This document shows, piece after piece, positions 38,576 to 48,913 of a stretch of 64,000 nucleotides of DNA (its first letter is position 1; the number at the start of each line of letters is the position of its first letter). The notes under the pieces are model-generated. The model was not told the DNA's origin. It was given only the letters and a program-made list of their open reading frames with translations, and did no database searches. The stretch comes from Leptospira sp. WS4.C2 (GTDB taxonomy: Bacteria; Spirochaetota; Leptospiria; Leptospirales; Leptospiraceae). The position numbers and the translations under genes were made by a program. The DNA lies in contig NZ_CP162139.1 in the NCBI RefSeq assembly GCF_040833985.1, positions 1,818,001 through 1,882,000 of the forward strand. The letters are read 5' to 3'.

Positions 38576-40024
38576 ATGAAAAAAATAGGATATGGAATAG
38601 GTGCGGTAATCGCAAGCATTCTTCTCATCGTAATCATTGCATTAGTTTTTGCTGGGAGTCTCATCACTCCCAGTTTTCTTGTTAAACAAATCGAATCCGC
38701 AATCAATGTGCGAGCCCATGTAGAATCAGTCAATATCAACCTAGTGAATGTCCTTTCGGGAATTGAGATCGAAGGTATTGTCCTTGCTCCGAGGGATGAA
38801 GTGGCAAACAAAGGTACACCTCTTGACGAAAGAAAATCAAAACCAAAAGGTCTCATCCAACTAGGAAAAGCCGATGTAAAAATTTCTTTTTTAGCCCTGC
38901 TTACCAAAACCTTAAAGGTAAATAAAATAGTTTTAAAACAACCAGAAATTTCTCTTACAATGAATGAAGACGGAGGAAACAATCTTACCGCTCTTTTTAA
39001 AACACCAAAGATTGTAGATGGTGAAAAAAATCCTGCCCTTTCTGCGGAAGCAATTGCTGAAAAGAAAAAAGAAGCAGAAGAAGATGCCAGAGAAAAAGCA
39101 AGTGCCCCACCCTCGGGTCCATTTTCGATCAAAGACATTCCTATTGCCATAAGGATGGGCCTTGTAGGAATTCAAGAGGGAAATATCCAAGTCAATATGC
39201 GTAAAACCGGACAACAAATCTTAATCCAAAAATTAGATTTAGAATTAAAGGATATTGATATTGATGGAAGTGATTTGGAGTCGCATAACAGTATTGATGT
39301 GAATTTTGACGCAGATGTAACGATTATTGGCAAAAACAAAAAAGAAGCTGCTAAGTTTTTATTAGAAACCGATGGCAAAGTAGTACCCTTTGTTGTGAAA
39401 ACGGGCCTTGTCAATCCGAAAGTCATTTATGAAGTTACCATGAAAGAAGATTCCTTTGTTTCTGGATTTGCCGCTTTTGATGCCATCGCAGGAGAACTTC
39501 CTGTAATGAACCAAGCCGGACTCAAACTGGATAAACTAAAGGAAAAAGCGGAACTTAAAAAAGATGTTTCCTTTAAGGTAGAGTATAGCAACGGTAAGGT
39601 TACCTTCCTAGATGAACCGACCTTTCCCACAAAAAATTATGACTTACAAATCACAAAAGGATCTTATATCGTCACAACCACAAACTACCATGAAATGAAA
39701 ATGGGAATGTTGTATGATGAAGACGAATCAAAAAAGTCTCTAGCTTCTGTGGATGAAAAAATCAAACAAGCCACAAAAGGACAAGGGGATACAAAAGCCC
39801 TTCGTAATAAAATTGTGGGAAATCTTGTTAAAGACGAAAGGCTTTTCATTCCATTCCGCACTTACGGAGACATTCGTAATCCTAATGTAGAACTGGGAGT
39901 GGGCCTTGGAACAATTTCTGACCTGATTGGCGGAGCTGTAAAGGAAGTGATCAAAGGCAAGGCCGGGGATGCTTTGAAAAAGATTCCGGGTGCTGGAGAC
40001 GCACTGAAAGGTCTTGGTTTCTAA
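38576..40024 (+). CDS. AsmA-like membrane-anchored protein
   Basis: 482 residues. One N-terminal membrane helix (KIGYGIGAVIASILLIVIIA) is followed by a large periplasmic part with AsmA-type features: SFLVKQIESAINVRAHVESV, then KADVKISFLALLTKTLKVNK and LKQPEISLTMNEDGGNNLTA. A Lys/Glu-rich linker lies near 155-180, and a repeated GDALKKIPGAGDALKGLGF motif closes the protein. AsmA relatives help move phospholipid to the outer membrane. Start is the ATG at 38576 with AGGAGA five bases upstream; a GTG seven codons earlier is less likely. Confidence 0.78.
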   Translation: MKKIGYGIGAVIASILLIVIIALVFAGSLITPSFLVKQIESAINVRAHVESVNINLVNVLSGIEIEGIVLAPRDEVANKGTPLDERKSKPKGLIQLGKADVKISFLALLTKTLKVNKIVLKQPEISLTMNEDGGNNLTALFKTPKIVDGEKNPALSAEAIAEKKKEAEEDAREKASAPPSGPFSIKDIPIAIRMGLVGIQEGNIQVNMRKTGQQILIQKLDLELKDIDIDGSDLESHNSIDVNFDADVTIIGKNKKEAAKFLLETDGKVVPFVVKTGLVNPKVIYEVTMKEDSFVSGFAAFDAIAGELPVMNQAGLKLDKLKEKAELKKDVSFKVEYSNGKVTFLDEPTFPTKNYDLQITKGSYIVTTTNYHEMKMGMLYDEDESKKSLASVDEKIKQATKGQGDTKALRNKIVGNLVKDERLFIPFRTYGDIRNPNVELGVGLGTISDLIGGAVKEVIKGKAGDALKKIPGAGDALKGLGF

Positions 40025-40041
40025 ATACGAAAAGTACATAA

Positions 40042-40069
40042 AAAAGGGACTAAACATTTAGTCCCTTTT
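40042..40069. terminator. Strong bidirectional intrinsic terminator
   Basis: A perfect 13-bp inverted repeat (AAAAGGGACTAAA and TTTAGTCCCTTTT) separated by CA lies between the AsmA-like gene and the converging bipA gene. The stem ends in T-runs when read on either strand, so it can serve both genes. Confidence 0.85.
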
Positions 40070-40126
40070 GGATTCTGTTCTGACTTCTAGATCAACTTTG
40101 AAGTCAGAGTTTATGGTGCGTTTTTT

Positions 40127-41935
40127 CTAACGACCACCGCCAGATCTCTTTCTCATACTTGCATCCAAAACTTTTTTACGAAGACGCAAACTTTGGGGAG
40201 TGACTTCCAAAAGTTCATCATCATCTAAAAATTCAATAGATTGTTCCAAAGTTAGTTTCCTTGGGGGAATGAGGCGGATCGCTTCATCAGAACCTGATGC
40301 ACGAACGTTGGTTAATTTCTTTTCACGCACTGGGTTTACTTCTAAGTCAGTGTCACGGCTATTCATTCCGAGGATCATTCCAGGATAAACTGCCACTTGT
40401 GGTTCAATGAAAAGATCCCCACGCTCTTGCACTTTCCAAAGAGCATAAGCAGTCGAATCTCCAGAGTCCATAGAAATAAGAGCTCCGTTTTTACGACCAG
40501 GAATTTCGCCTTTGTATTTATCAAACTTTAGGAAACGGCTAGACATAACCCCTTCCCCTCGTGTTTCCGAAATGAAGTGTCCTCTAAATCCGATGAGCCC
40601 ACGAGTGGGAATGATGTATTCCACTCGAGTGATTCCGGAAGTATGAGCATCCATTCCTTGTAACTCCCCCTTACGACGGTTAAGTTCTTGGATACAAGCA
40701 CCAGAGAATTGGTCAGGTAAATCCATCACGAGAGTTTCGTATGGTTCAATCTTTTCCCCAGCTTCATTGTATTTGATGATGACTTCGGGACGAGATACTT
40801 GGAGTTCGTACCCTTCTCTTCGCATGTTCTCAATGAGGATGGATAAGTGGAGTTCCCCACGTCCCAAAATTTTAAAACGATCTTTATCTTCTGTTTCTTC
40901 CAAACGGAGTGCTACGTTGGTTTCTAACTCTCGGTCCAGACGTTCACGTAAGTTACGTGTTGTTACATACTTTCCCTCTTTACCAGCAAACGGAGAGTTG
41001 TTTACCATAAAGAACATGGACACAGTTGGTTCTTCTACTTGGATGGCTGGGAGTGGAAGTGGATTTCCAAAATCACAAACAGTATCCCCGATAAATACAT
41101 CCGGAATTCCTGCCATTGCCACGATATCTCCAGATTCAGCATCATCCATTTCGTAACGAGTGAGTCCTTCGTATCCGTAAAGTTTTGTGATTTTATAATT
41201 AGCAGTGGTTCCGTTGGTTTTAGCAAGAGTGACATCCGCACCCTTTTTCATAGTACCTTGGTAGATTTTACCAATGGCAATACGACCTACATATTCATTA
41301 TAATCCAGAGCAGTCACTTGGAATTGAAGTTCTTTGTGGCTGTCTCTTCTGACTGGGGGAACATGTTCTAAAACTTTATCAAGGAGTGGTTCAATGTTAG
41401 CACCGGGAACTTCAGATAGATGGTTTACGGCCCAACCTTGTTTTGCAGAAGCGTAGATGATAGGGAAGTCTAACTGTTCTTCTGTGGCGCCAAGATCACT
41501 GAATAGGTCAAATACCTTATCCACCGAGAAACCTGGCCTTGCCCCTTCTCTATCCACTTTATTCACCACTACAATCGGTTTGTGGCCTAGTTGGAGTGAC
41601 TTACCGAGTACAAACCGTGTTTGTGGCATGGGCCCGTCAAAAGCGTCCACAAGTAAAAGTGTGCAGTCTGTCATGGACAAAACTCGTTCCACTTCTCCTC
41701 CGAAGTCAGCGTGACCTGGAGTATCTACGATATTAATGCGTGTTCCTTTATACTTTACCGAAGTGTTCTTGGCAAGGATCGTAATCCCTTTTTCTTGCTC
41801 CAATGCATTGGAGTCCATGATTCTCTCTCGGTCTTCTTTCGCGGTTACGGCGCCCGTATGGCGAAGGATACAATCTGTGAGTGTCGTCTTACCGTGGTCG
41901 ACGTGTGCGATGATGGCGATGTTGCGAATTTCCAT
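40127..41935 (-). CDS. typA: Translational GTPase TypA/BipA
   Basis: Ribosome-associated GTPase of the EF-G class, involved in ribosome assembly and stress or cold response. 602 residues beginning [19 protein letters not shown] (G1), [12 protein letters not shown] (G3), [12 protein letters not shown] (G4) and YASAKQGWA (G5). Domains II, III, V and the BipA-specific C-terminal domain follow, ending in [13 protein letters not shown]. Start is the ATG at 41935, where family homology begins; a TTG seven codons upstream is rejected. Divergent from rplU with 118 bp between. Confidence 0.97.
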   Translation of the reverse strand: MEIRNIAIIAHVDHGKTTLTDCILRHTGAVTAKEDRERIMDSNALEQEKGITILAKNTSVKYKGTRINIVDTPGHADFGGEVERVLSMTDCTLLLVDAFDGPMPQTRFVLGKSLQLGHKPIVVVNKVDREGARPGFSVDKVFDLFSDLGATEEQLDFPIIYASAKQGWAVNHLSEVPGANIEPLLDKVLEHVPPVRRDSHKELQFQVTALDYNEYVGRIAIGKIYQGTMKKGADVTLAKTNGTTANYKITKLYGYEGLTRYEMDDAESGDIVAMAGIPDVFIGDTVCDFGNPLPLPAIQVEEPTVSMFFMVNNSPFAGKEGKYVTTRNLRERLDRELETNVALRLEETEDKDRFKILGRGELHLSILIENMRREGYELQVSRPEVIIKYNEAGEKIEPYETLVMDLPDQFSGACIQELNRRKGELQGMDAHTSGITRVEYIIPTRGLIGFRGHFISETRGEGVMSSRFLKFDKYKGEIPGRKNGALISMDSGDSTAYALWKVQERGDLFIEPQVAVYPGMILGMNSRDTDLEVNPVREKKLTNVRASGSDEAIRLIPPRKLTLEQSIEFLDDDELLEVTPQSLRLRKKVLDASMRKRSGGGR

Positions 41936-42053
41936 TGTTTTTACCAGAAATTCCAATCCACTTAGGCTGTAAATGGGGATTTGCGTTTGACAAGAGGTGC
42001 CTATCAGAAATCCTGGTAAGAACTACATTCGAGAAAGAGATTAGGATAGTTAT

Positions 42054-42362
42054 ATGTTCGCCATCATTGAACTTGGAGCCAAACAATTTAAAGTGTCTCC
42101 TGACCAGGTATTCGTCGCAGAAAAAACAGGAAACTCGGTCGGAAGTACAGTAGAAACAAAAGTCCTACTCCTTTCCGATAACAATAAAGTAAACATTGGA
42201 TCGCCAGCGCTTTCCGGTGCCAAAGTAACTTTAAAGGTATTAGAAGACTGTAAGGGTGAAAAAATCCACGGCTTTAAATACAAAAAAAGAAAGAACTACA
42301 AAAGATCTTGGGGTCATAGACAACAACTCCAAAAACTCCAAGTAGTATCAATCAACGGATAA
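42054..42362 (+). CDS. rplU: 50S ribosomal protein L21
   Basis: 102 residues, complete. It begins MFAIIELGAKQFKVSPDQ and ends with the conserved rRNA-binding KRKNYKRSWGHRQQLQKLQV. First gene of the rplU-prp-rpmA run. A TTGACA is present at 41987 but I find no matching -10, so I do not assign a promoter. The prp gene starts directly after its stop codon. Confidence 0.98.
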   Translation: MFAIIELGAKQFKVSPDQVFVAEKTGNSVGSTVETKVLLLSDNNKVNIGSPALSGAKVTLKVLEDCKGEKIHGFKYKKRKNYKRSWGHRQQLQKLQVVSING

Positions 42363-42692
42363 TTGATTTATAGTAAGATTTTTAAAAATTTAGGAGGGAA
42401 AATTGCAGGAATCCAACTGGAAGGACATTCTCCCAAGAACTTAGGTTCAAAAGGCGAAAACCTTTTGTGTGCTGGAGTCTCCACTCTTGTTCAGAGTGCA
42501 CACTCGTATTTGGCATCACAAAACAGTTTGGAATCGGAAACAAAACGAGACGGGTATTTAGAATTTTTAGTAAAATTTGACCAAAGGGATGGCTACCAAA
42601 GCCTACTTTCTATGGTGGAGTTTGGACTAAAAAGTTTATCATCCACTCATTCCGAAGCGATTTCCATCCAAGACGAAATAATAAAGGGGTAA
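42363..42692 (+). CDS. prp: Ribosomal-processing cysteine protease Prp family (YsxB)
   Basis: 109 residues with the Prp catalytic pair: His in IQLEGHSPKNLGSKG and Cys in NLLCAGVSTLVQS. In Firmicutes Prp removes a short N-terminal extension from L27. Here the adjacent L27 starts directly with MATKKGGGS, and the codon before its start region is a stop, so no extension exists to cleave. Starts with TTG immediately after the rplU stop. The gene order rplU-prp-rpmA is as in Firmicutes. Confidence 0.9.
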   Translation: MIYSKIFKNLGGKIAGIQLEGHSPKNLGSKGENLLCAGVSTLVQSAHSYLASQNSLESETKRDGYLEFLVKFDQRDGYQSLLSMVEFGLKSLSSTHSEAISIQDEIIKG

Positions 42693-42695
42693 ACA

Positions 42696-42953
42696 ATGGC
42701 TACAAAGAAAGGTGGGGGATCCACAAAGAACGGTCGTGATTCGGTATCGAAAAGACTTGGTGTAAAAGTTTACGGTGGACAACTTGCTACTGCTGGTAAC
42801 ATCATCGTTCGCCAAAGAGGAACTGAATACAAACCCGGAAAAAACGTAGGAATGGGTCGTGACCATACCCTATTTGCACTGATTGACGGTGTTGTTACTT
42901 TCGAACATGTAACGAGAGAAAGACAACAAATCTCCGTTTACCCGAAAGTATAA
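42696..42953 (+). CDS. rpmA: 50S ribosomal protein L27
   Basis: 85 residues, complete: [20 protein letters not shown] with [20 protein letters not shown]. The N-terminal tail reaches the peptidyl-transferase centre. No N-terminal extension of the kind removed by Prp is possible, since TAA lies one codon before the ATG in the same frame. Followed by a strong terminator. Confidence 0.98.
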   Translation: MATKKGGGSTKNGRDSVSKRLGVKVYGGQLATAGNIIVRQRGTEYKPGKNVGMGRDHTLFALIDGVVTFEHVTRERQQISVYPKV

Positions 42954-42976
42954 TCCTCTCTTACAGATGAGAGGAC

Positions 42977-43015
42977 AAAACCCGTTTTAGGATTTCCTTA
43001 AACGGGTTTTTTTTT
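42977..43015 (+). terminator. Intrinsic terminator after rpmA
   Basis: AAAACCCGTTT pairs with AAACGGGTTTT, with an inner AGGA-TT-TCCT extension, followed by nine T residues. This ends the rplU-prp-rpmA transcript, though obgE starts only 15 bp further on and may rely on read-through or its own promoter. Confidence 0.9.
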
Positions 43016-43029
43016 GACCAAAGGATATT

Positions 43030-44055
43030 ATGAGCGGATTTATCGACGAAGTACCCATTCGAATTCGAGCCGGACACGGAGGGGCAGGTTCTGTCCACTT
43101 CCATAAAGAGAAGTTTGTCGAATTTGGTGGCCCTGACGGGGGTGATGGTGGAAAAGGGGGCGATGTCATTTTCCTTGCTGAAGGCAGGATGATGACTTTG
43201 GAAAATTACCTACCCGACCGTTTGTATGCAGCGAGTGACGGCGAACCTGGCCTTGGACAAAACAGACATGGAAAAAACGGAGAAGACTTAATCCTCAAAG
43301 TTCCCGTAGGAACCCAAATCCTTGATTCGGTGACCATGGAACTCCTCTATGATTTCAATTTTGATGGAGAAAGTTTTACCATTGCCACAGGAGGGCGCGG
43401 TGGAAAAGGAAATACTTTTTTTAAAACCTCCATCCAACAAGCCCCACGTTACAGCCAACCCGGAGAGGAAGGCGGCGAACTTTCATTATTGTTAGAGTTG
43501 AAACTCCTCGCAGACATTGGCATTGTCGGACTTCCTAACGCTGGCAAGTCGACCTTACTTGCAAAAATCACTCATGCCCATCCTAAAATTGCTGGTTATG
43601 CCTTTACTACCCTCTCCCCTAACTTAGGTGTGGTGCACAGACATGAAGATTTATTTCGTTATACAGTAGCAGATATTCCTGGAATCATTGAAGGGGCTTC
43701 TCGCGGTGTGGGCCTTGGGATTAGTTTTCTCAAACACATTGAACGCGTCCAAGGGATTCTTTTTTTATTCGATGGTGGAAATTTACAACTCGAAGAAGAA
43801 TTGGAAATGTTACGAAGTGAACTTGGAAATTATAATGATTCTCTTTTGAATAAAAAATTTCTCATTGTCATCAACAAAATGGATATCTGGGATAATGACC
43901 CCGAGTTCACGGCAGAGATTCAAAAGAACTATTCTCATCTAGGTGAGATCATTTGTATTTCAGCAGACAAAGATTCAAACCTGGATTATTTACTCGAGCG
44001 GATTGATAAAGTATTCTTCCCTGAAAAAACTAAGTTAGTTTATGAAAACACGTAA
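43030..44055 (+). CDS. obgE: GTPase Obg/CgtA
   Basis: 341 residues. The Gly-rich OBG fold fills the first 158 residues ([30 protein letters not shown]). The G domain shows [11 protein letters not shown] (G1), [19 protein letters not shown] (G3) and INKMDIW (G4). It supports 50S assembly and stringent-response control. It lacks the longer C-terminal domain seen in E. coli. It follows the rpmA terminator and overlaps proB by 14 bp. Confidence 0.97.
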   Translation: MSGFIDEVPIRIRAGHGGAGSVHFHKEKFVEFGGPDGGDGGKGGDVIFLAEGRMMTLENYLPDRLYAASDGEPGLGQNRHGKNGEDLILKVPVGTQILDSVTMELLYDFNFDGESFTIATGGRGGKGNTFFKTSIQQAPRYSQPGEEGGELSLLLELKLLADIGIVGLPNAGKSTLLAKITHAHPKIAGYAFTTLSPNLGVVHRHEDLFRYTVADIPGIIEGASRGVGLGISFLKHIERVQGILFLFDGGNLQLEEELEMLRSELGNYNDSLLNKKFLIVINKMDIWDNDPEFTAEIQKNYSHLGEIICISADKDSNLDYLLERIDKVFFPEKTKLVYENT

Positions 44056-44902
44056 GGAATTTTTAAACTCCATCCAAAAAGCAAAACTCATTGTCATCAA
44101 AATTGGAAGTGCTCGTGTTTCGGGCGAAGAATCCAAGATTAATGACTTTTTATATGATCTTGTTGGTGACATTCGAAGTTTACGTGACCAAGGAAAAGAA
44201 GTGATTCTTGTTTCTTCTGGTGCCATAGCCCAAGGGAAAAAATTATTGGGTGATAAAAATGGAATTATTCCAAACGGGAAAACCACACTCGCCGAGAAAC
44301 AAGCATTTGCTGCTATGGGACAAAACAAACTACTCAATCTGTATGAAAGTTTTTTTAGTCGTGTCAATATCCCGATGGCACAAATTCTTTTCGGAAGAAA
44401 AGACTTAAACGAAGAAAAAAGTTTTACCAACCTCAAACAAACCTTTCGCCAACTTTTAGATTGGGGAATCCTGCCTATTGTCAATGAAAATGATTCTGTT
44501 TCCACAGAAGAAATCAATTTAGGGGATAATGACATTCTTTCTGCAATTGTGGCCTCCATTGTCGGGGCTGATCTTCTCCTCATCCTCACAGGAGTAGATG
44601 GTTTTTTAAAAGAAAATTTCAAAATCGATTTATTTACCGAAATTAGTAAGGAAACGGAAAACCTAGCCACTGGTCCTTCCGGCCCTGGAACTGGTGGTAT
44701 GTTTACAAAAATCAATGCCGCTAAACTTTTGTTACCTTATGGAATCAAAACAGGGATTGTAAATGGAGAAAAAAAACATGCTATCTCGCATTTTTTTGAA
44801 AAGGAAAATATTGGGACTTTAGTGGCCAATGAATCGTTTCCTCATAGAATTCCAACCGCATCGGAAATCCAAACGCATTTCTTTTCTTTACCCTCGGAGT
44901 GA
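44042..44902 (+). CDS. proB: Glutamate 5-kinase
   Basis: First step of proline synthesis: phosphorylates glutamate. 286 residues of amino-acid-kinase fold with [50 protein letters not shown] and [11 protein letters not shown]. The C-terminal PUA domain of the E. coli enzyme is absent; the protein ends after the kinase core. The 14-bp overlap with obgE and 3-bp gap to proA place it in the same operon. Confidence 0.95.
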   Translation: MKTRKEFLNSIQKAKLIVIKIGSARVSGEESKINDFLYDLVGDIRSLRDQGKEVILVSSGAIAQGKKLLGDKNGIIPNGKTTLAEKQAFAAMGQNKLLNLYESFFSRVNIPMAQILFGRKDLNEEKSFTNLKQTFRQLLDWGILPIVNENDSVSTEEINLGDNDILSAIVASIVGADLLLILTGVDGFLKENFKIDLFTEISKETENLATGPSGPGTGGMFTKINAAKLLLPYGIKTGIVNGEKKHAISHFFEKENIGTLVANESFPHRIPTASEIQTHFFSLPSE

Positions 44903-44905
44903 ATT

Positions 44906-46171
44906 ATGGCAGATGAATTGACAACCTACGCAAAGGAATTAGCCACCAAAGCTAAGTTAGCAAGTAGAGCATTGAAAGGACTCACCACCCTTCAAAAAAA
45001 TGCAGTCCTTCTCCGTGTGGAAGAACTCCTTTTAACAAACGAAGCCGCAATCATTGAAAAAAACCAATTGGATATGAAAAACGGAAAAGAGAAAGGACTC
45101 TCTTCCGCTATGATGGACCGCCTTCTTTTGGATTCCAAACGAATCAAAGGAATGGCTAAAAGCATCGAAGAGATTCGTAACCTTCCAGATCCAGTCGGCG
45201 AAGTGGTTCGAGGCACCATCCTTCCCAATGGACTCGAGCTTCTCACCAAACGTGTACCCATTGGTGTGGTGATGACAATCTTTGAATCAAGGCCCAATGT
45301 CATTATTGATATCGCTTCTCTTTCCTTTAAATCAGGCAATTCCTGTATTTTGCGTGGAGGCTCCGAGGCTTTTCATTCGAACTTGATTCTCTCTTCCCTA
45401 TTCCACCAGGCAATTGAGGAATCAAAAATCCCAGGGGTGACAAAAGATGTAGTCACCTTCGTTGAAAATACAGAACGTGCGGTCATGGTTCCCTTTTTTC
45501 AATTGGAGGACCTGATTGATGTGATAGTTCCCCGCGGCGGAGAAGCTCTCATTCGGTTTGTATCTGATAATAGTAAAATTCCTGTCATCAAACATGACAA
45601 AGGTGTAACCAATCTCTATCTCTCGAACCATGCCAACCCAGAGATTGTTTTCCCCATTCTTTTGAACTCCAAAGTGCAACGCCCTGGGGTTTGTAATGCT
45701 TTAGAAAATTTGTTTATCCATAAAGATTATCCGAATCTTGCAGGATTACTTTCTAAGTTAGAATCTTCTGGAATCCAAATTCTTGGTGAAACTTCAATTC
45801 AAAAACTACTCACTACCGCCAAACCAGCCTCAGAAGATGATTTCTATACAGAATTTTTAGATACAAGACTAAGTGTCCGAATTGTGGATTCTGTAACCGA
45901 AGCCATGGAAAACATTCGAAAGTATAGTTCTGGTCATACAGAATGTATCTTATCAGAAGATGTTTCAGAAATTCGAAAGTTCCAACAAGAACTGGATAGT
46001 GCCGCCATTTTTGTGAATTGTTCCACCAGGTTTCACGATGGTGGTGAGTATGGCCTTGGTGCTGAAGTCGGAATTTCCACAGGAAAACTCCATGTTCGCG
46101 GACCCATGGGCCTTATCCACCTAACTACAACGACTACGTATGTAACGGGTGGCGGTCAAATCCGCGGCTAA
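44906..46171 (+). CDS. proA: Gamma-glutamyl phosphate reductase
   Basis: Second proline enzyme: reduces glutamyl-5-phosphate to the semialdehyde with NADPH. 421 residues, aldehyde-dehydrogenase fold, with [45 protein letters not shown] (catalytic Cys in the PGVCNA motif) and [20 protein letters not shown]. Gap of 3 bp after proB and 2 bp before nadD. Confidence 0.97.
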   Translation: MADELTTYAKELATKAKLASRALKGLTTLQKNAVLLRVEELLLTNEAAIIEKNQLDMKNGKEKGLSSAMMDRLLLDSKRIKGMAKSIEEIRNLPDPVGEVVRGTILPNGLELLTKRVPIGVVMTIFESRPNVIIDIASLSFKSGNSCILRGGSEAFHSNLILSSLFHQAIEESKIPGVTKDVVTFVENTERAVMVPFFQLEDLIDVIVPRGGEALIRFVSDNSKIPVIKHDKGVTNLYLSNHANPEIVFPILLNSKVQRPGVCNALENLFIHKDYPNLAGLLSKLESSGIQILGETSIQKLLTTAKPASEDDFYTEFLDTRLSVRIVDSVTEAMENIRKYSSGHTECILSEDVSEIRKFQQELDSAAIFVNCSTRFHDGGEYGLGAEVGISTGKLHVRGPMGLIHLTTTTTYVTGGGQIRG

Positions 46172-46173
46172 CA

Positions 46174-46785
46174 ATGGACGTATTTTTTTTTGGAGGAAGT
46201 TTCAACCCCCCTCACCGGGGACATCGGTATGTGATTGAAACCATCTCTAAATACTTTCCTGATGCACTTCTTTATGTTTGCCCTAACTACGTATCTCCTT
46301 TTAAACTAGGAGAAAGATCTTTTACTGCAGGAGAAATTTGGAAACTTTGTTTGGCAGAATTTGAAGGACTACTATCCAAAAAAATAATTCTTTGGGACAA
46401 AGAAATCAAAGAGCCAAATATAAGTTATACGATTGATAGCCTAAAGTCACTTCAGTCCCTCCACCCTGAGGCAGAAATTTCTTTAGTGATTGGCGAAGAT
46501 AATTTAGATTCCTTTGACAAATGGAAATCTTATCAAGAAATCCTAAAGACCACCAAACAAATCATCGTTGTTCGAAGAGACAGTCCTTATCCCGAAAAAA
46601 TTCAAATTCCCCCATTTTTTCCCAAATCAAAAGTTCTCATTTTTGAGAATCCAATCCTGCCTATGAGTAGCAAAGAGATTCGAAAGATGTCTCTTGTAGA
46701 CTGGGAAGAGCCATTTGTTTTGCCAAAAACCAGAGACCTTGCCATCCAGTTTTTAAAAGATAAACAAGGAGATGTTTTTTTATGA
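46174..46785 (+). CDS. nadD: Nicotinate-nucleotide adenylyltransferase
   Basis: NAD synthesis enzyme forming nicotinate adenine dinucleotide. 203 residues with GGSFNPPHRGHRYVIE (GxFxPxHxGH motif), LVIGEDNLDSFDKW and PMSSKEIRKM (SSTxIR-like). Its stop overlaps yqeK by ATGA, the same pairing as in Firmicutes. Confidence 0.96.
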   Translation: MDVFFFGGSFNPPHRGHRYVIETISKYFPDALLYVCPNYVSPFKLGERSFTAGEIWKLCLAEFEGLLSKKIILWDKEIKEPNISYTIDSLKSLQSLHPEAEISLVIGEDNLDSFDKWKSYQEILKTTKQIIVVRRDSPYPEKIQIPPFFPKSKVLIFENPILPMSSKEIRKMSLVDWEEPFVLPKTRDLAIQFLKDKQGDVFL

Positions 46786-47399
46786 AACCATCTCCTTTCG
46801 CATCACTAGAAGAATGGACAGAGTTCCTCACAGAAGAAGTGCCCACTCATGTCACGGATACTCGTTTCCAACATATCCTGCGGGTCGCAAAGTATTCTGA
46901 ATCATTAGCAAAAGTCCATAGTTATCCTTACCCGAAGAAAGCCTACCTTGCAGGACTATGCCATGACATCACCAAACAAAAAAAAATGGACATCCATTCC
47001 CAGTTATTTCGGGAATTTGTTTTGGATACGGATGGCCTTCCTCCGCAGGCCCTTCATGCTTTTTCGGCGCCTTTATGGCTAGAGAGAGAATACGGTTTTG
47101 TCGATTCTGAAATCGCAAAAGCCATCTCTTCTCATACCCTAGGAAATCCAGATCCCTCCCTTTTGGATAAAATTTTGTATGCCGCGGATTTTTTAGGTTC
47201 CGACTATGCTTTCAAACAACCGGACCTTACTTTCTGGATTCAGAAAACAGAGGAAAATCTAGACTACGGTGTTTTTATGAAAGCTTTCCAAACGATTTCC
47301 TTTCTTATGGAAAAAAAAGAAGTCATTCATCCTTATACAATACACATGTACAACCTATCTGCGGAAAATTTAAAAGGAAACCAAATCGATGTTACGTGA
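46782..47399 (+). CDS. yqeK: HD-domain Ap4A hydrolase, YqeK family
   Basis: 205 residues with an HD phosphohydrolase core: RFQHILRVAKYSESLAKVHS (first His), LAGLCHDITK (HD), ISSHTLGNPDPS (His) and LYAADFLG (Asp). YqeK enzymes hydrolyse diadenosine tetraphosphate to ADP. Translationally coupled to nadD. Its last 11 bp overlap the next gene. Confidence 0.92.
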   Translation: MKPSPFASLEEWTEFLTEEVPTHVTDTRFQHILRVAKYSESLAKVHSYPYPKKAYLAGLCHDITKQKKMDIHSQLFREFVLDTDGLPPQALHAFSAPLWLEREYGFVDSEIAKAISSHTLGNPDPSLLDKILYAADFLGSDYAFKQPDLTFWIQKTEENLDYGVFMKAFQTISFLMEKKEVIHPYTIHMYNLSAENLKGNQIDVT

Positions 47400-48546
47400 A
47401 GCGCCTAAAAAACAAACAATCCCTGCAAAAACTCTTTTGATCGCTGCAGGCACTTTCTTTTTGATTGCACTCCTTTTTTTAATCTTTCGCTCCAAAGCGG
47501 GGTTTTCTTTAGACCAAAAGTTTTCCCAAAGCAAACGATTGCCGATCCTTTTCTCCGTGTTAGGTGAAAAAGATGAATATTTATTTTCTCTTTATGCGGA
47601 ATTTTACCCGAATGAAAAAAAGGCGGCGCTTTTTTTTGTAAATCCAAAAACCAGTTTTGATGATGGGGATAAATCTCTAAAAGAAAAAGGAAGTTCTGCA
47701 CCGTCTTACGTAGAATCTGTTTTAGAAGATACTTTGGATTCTAATATCCCTTTTAAAATTGTTTGGACGAAAACTCAGTTTCAAAATTGGGTCAATTTAC
47801 TTGGTGGACTCAATCTTTTTTTTGAACCAAAGTCTCTTCACATAACAAAAAACTACGCAAGGAACAAACAAACTTATATTTTGGATGGGGAAGATACTTT
47901 TGATTGGATGAGTTCTTTGTCAGATGAATCAATGATTTCCTATATCCGTAGGTTGGAGATCCAGGAAACGGTAATTCTAACTGTTCTTGAGGCAATTCAC
48001 GAAAAAAAGGACTTACTCGGAAAACAGCGTGTTGCCTATCTCCACTCTCAAATGACAACCAACCTTTCCCTAAAAGAATGGGAGACACTTGTCGATTTTT
48101 TGAAAAAAGAAAAGATCCATTTTGGTGTTTCTGAAGTTCCAGGCGAACCAATGGGACGCCCCAAATTCAAAGATGAGGTTTTAAAAGCAAACGAAGAAAC
48201 GGTCAAAGTTGCCTTTCATAAATTTGCCAGTGAACTTAGATCCCTTTCTTTTAGTGAAGGGGAACGAGCCCGGATTGAAGTATTGAATGGAACACCCAAA
48301 AATGGGCTTGCCAGATACGGGAAGGTGCTTCTGAATGATAAGGGTCTGAAAGTTCTCTCCGTTGACAATGCATGGGATTCTAGTTTTAAATCCAGTATCA
48401 TCTTAAACCGCTCCGGAAACACACAGTACACGGATATTATCTCCGATACCTTCCAAGGACGAAGAGTTTACTTCGCTCTTAGGAAAGATCTGGGACTTGA
48501 TGCCACCGTCATACTCGGGGAAGATTTTCAAAATTCCAAGGACTAA
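47389..48546 (+). CDS. Membrane protein with degenerate LCP-like region and LytR_C domain
   Basis: 385 residues. One N-terminal membrane helix (about 14-33) leads to a periplasmic region resembling the LytR-CpsA-Psr fold (FYPNEKKAALFFVNPKTSF, then WVNLLGGLNLFFEP), but the conserved Arg/Asp segment SxPRDT is not there. The C-terminus (ARIEVLNGTPKNGLARYGKV onwards) matches the LytR_C domain. LCP enzymes attach glycopolymers to peptidoglycan; this one may be inactive or act as a binding protein. The gene lies between yqeK and rsfS, as lytR-type genes often do. Confidence 0.8.
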   Translation: MLREAPKKQTIPAKTLLIAAGTFFLIALLFLIFRSKAGFSLDQKFSQSKRLPILFSVLGEKDEYLFSLYAEFYPNEKKAALFFVNPKTSFDDGDKSLKEKGSSAPSYVESVLEDTLDSNIPFKIVWTKTQFQNWVNLLGGLNLFFEPKSLHITKNYARNKQTYILDGEDTFDWMSSLSDESMISYIRRLEIQETVILTVLEAIHEKKDLLGKQRVAYLHSQMTTNLSLKEWETLVDFLKKEKIHFGVSEVPGEPMGRPKFKDEVLKANEETVKVAFHKFASELRSLSFSEGERARIEVLNGTPKNGLARYGKVLLNDKGLKVLSVDNAWDSSFKSSIILNRSGNTQYTDIISDTFQGRRVYFALRKDLGLDATVILGEDFQNSKD

Positions 48547-48547
48547 A

Positions 48548-48913
48548 ATGCCGAACATCAGTGCAGAGACATTAGAACATCTCAAAAAAATCAAACAGAC
48601 ATTAATTGATAAAAAATGTGAAAATATCCAATTTTTGGATCTGAAAGATGTACATAGTTATCTTTCCTTATTTGTCCTCGCGACTGTGAAAACAGAAACA
48701 CAAGGTCGCTCTTGTGCCAAAGACATTGATAAATACATGAAACCTTTAAAATTGGCAGTCAAACGCCAAAACCTAGCCGACCTTCCGAAAGATGCCACAG
48801 GCTGGATTCTTCTCGATTACGGTGAAATTTGTGTACATATCATGACAGACGAAATGAGAACCTACTATTCGTTAGATCGTCTTTGGGGTGATGCCGCTCC
48901 TATTGCTGTATAA
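48548..48913 (+). CDS. rsfS: Ribosomal silencing factor RsfS
   Basis: 121 residues. RsfS binds L14 and blocks joining of 30S and 50S subunits during starvation. Seen here: [39 protein letters not shown] and [15 protein letters not shown], the conserved core. I use the ATG at 48548 with AAGGA five bases upstream, one base after the previous stop. Last gene of the obgE-proBA-nadD-yqeK operon. It overlaps the converging YyaL-like gene by 14 bp. Confidence 0.95.
   Translation: MPNISAETLEHLKKIKQTLIDKKCENIQFLDLKDVHSYLSLFVLATVKTETQGRSCAKDIDKYMKPLKLAVKRQNLADLPKDATGWILLDYGEICVHIMTDEMRTYYSLDRLWGDAAPIAV

Noticed and set aside
38533..39150. Antisense open frame over the start of the AsmA-like gene
   Set aside because: No ribosome-binding site, Ser/Phe-rich shadow composition; the plus-strand gene has clear domain features.
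41987..42022. TTGACA upstream of rplU as a promoter
   Set aside because: No TATAAT-like hexamer at 16-18 bp; the nearest TAAGAA is about 24 bp away.
44035..44715. Antisense open frame over proB
   Set aside because: Shadow of a conserved kinase gene.
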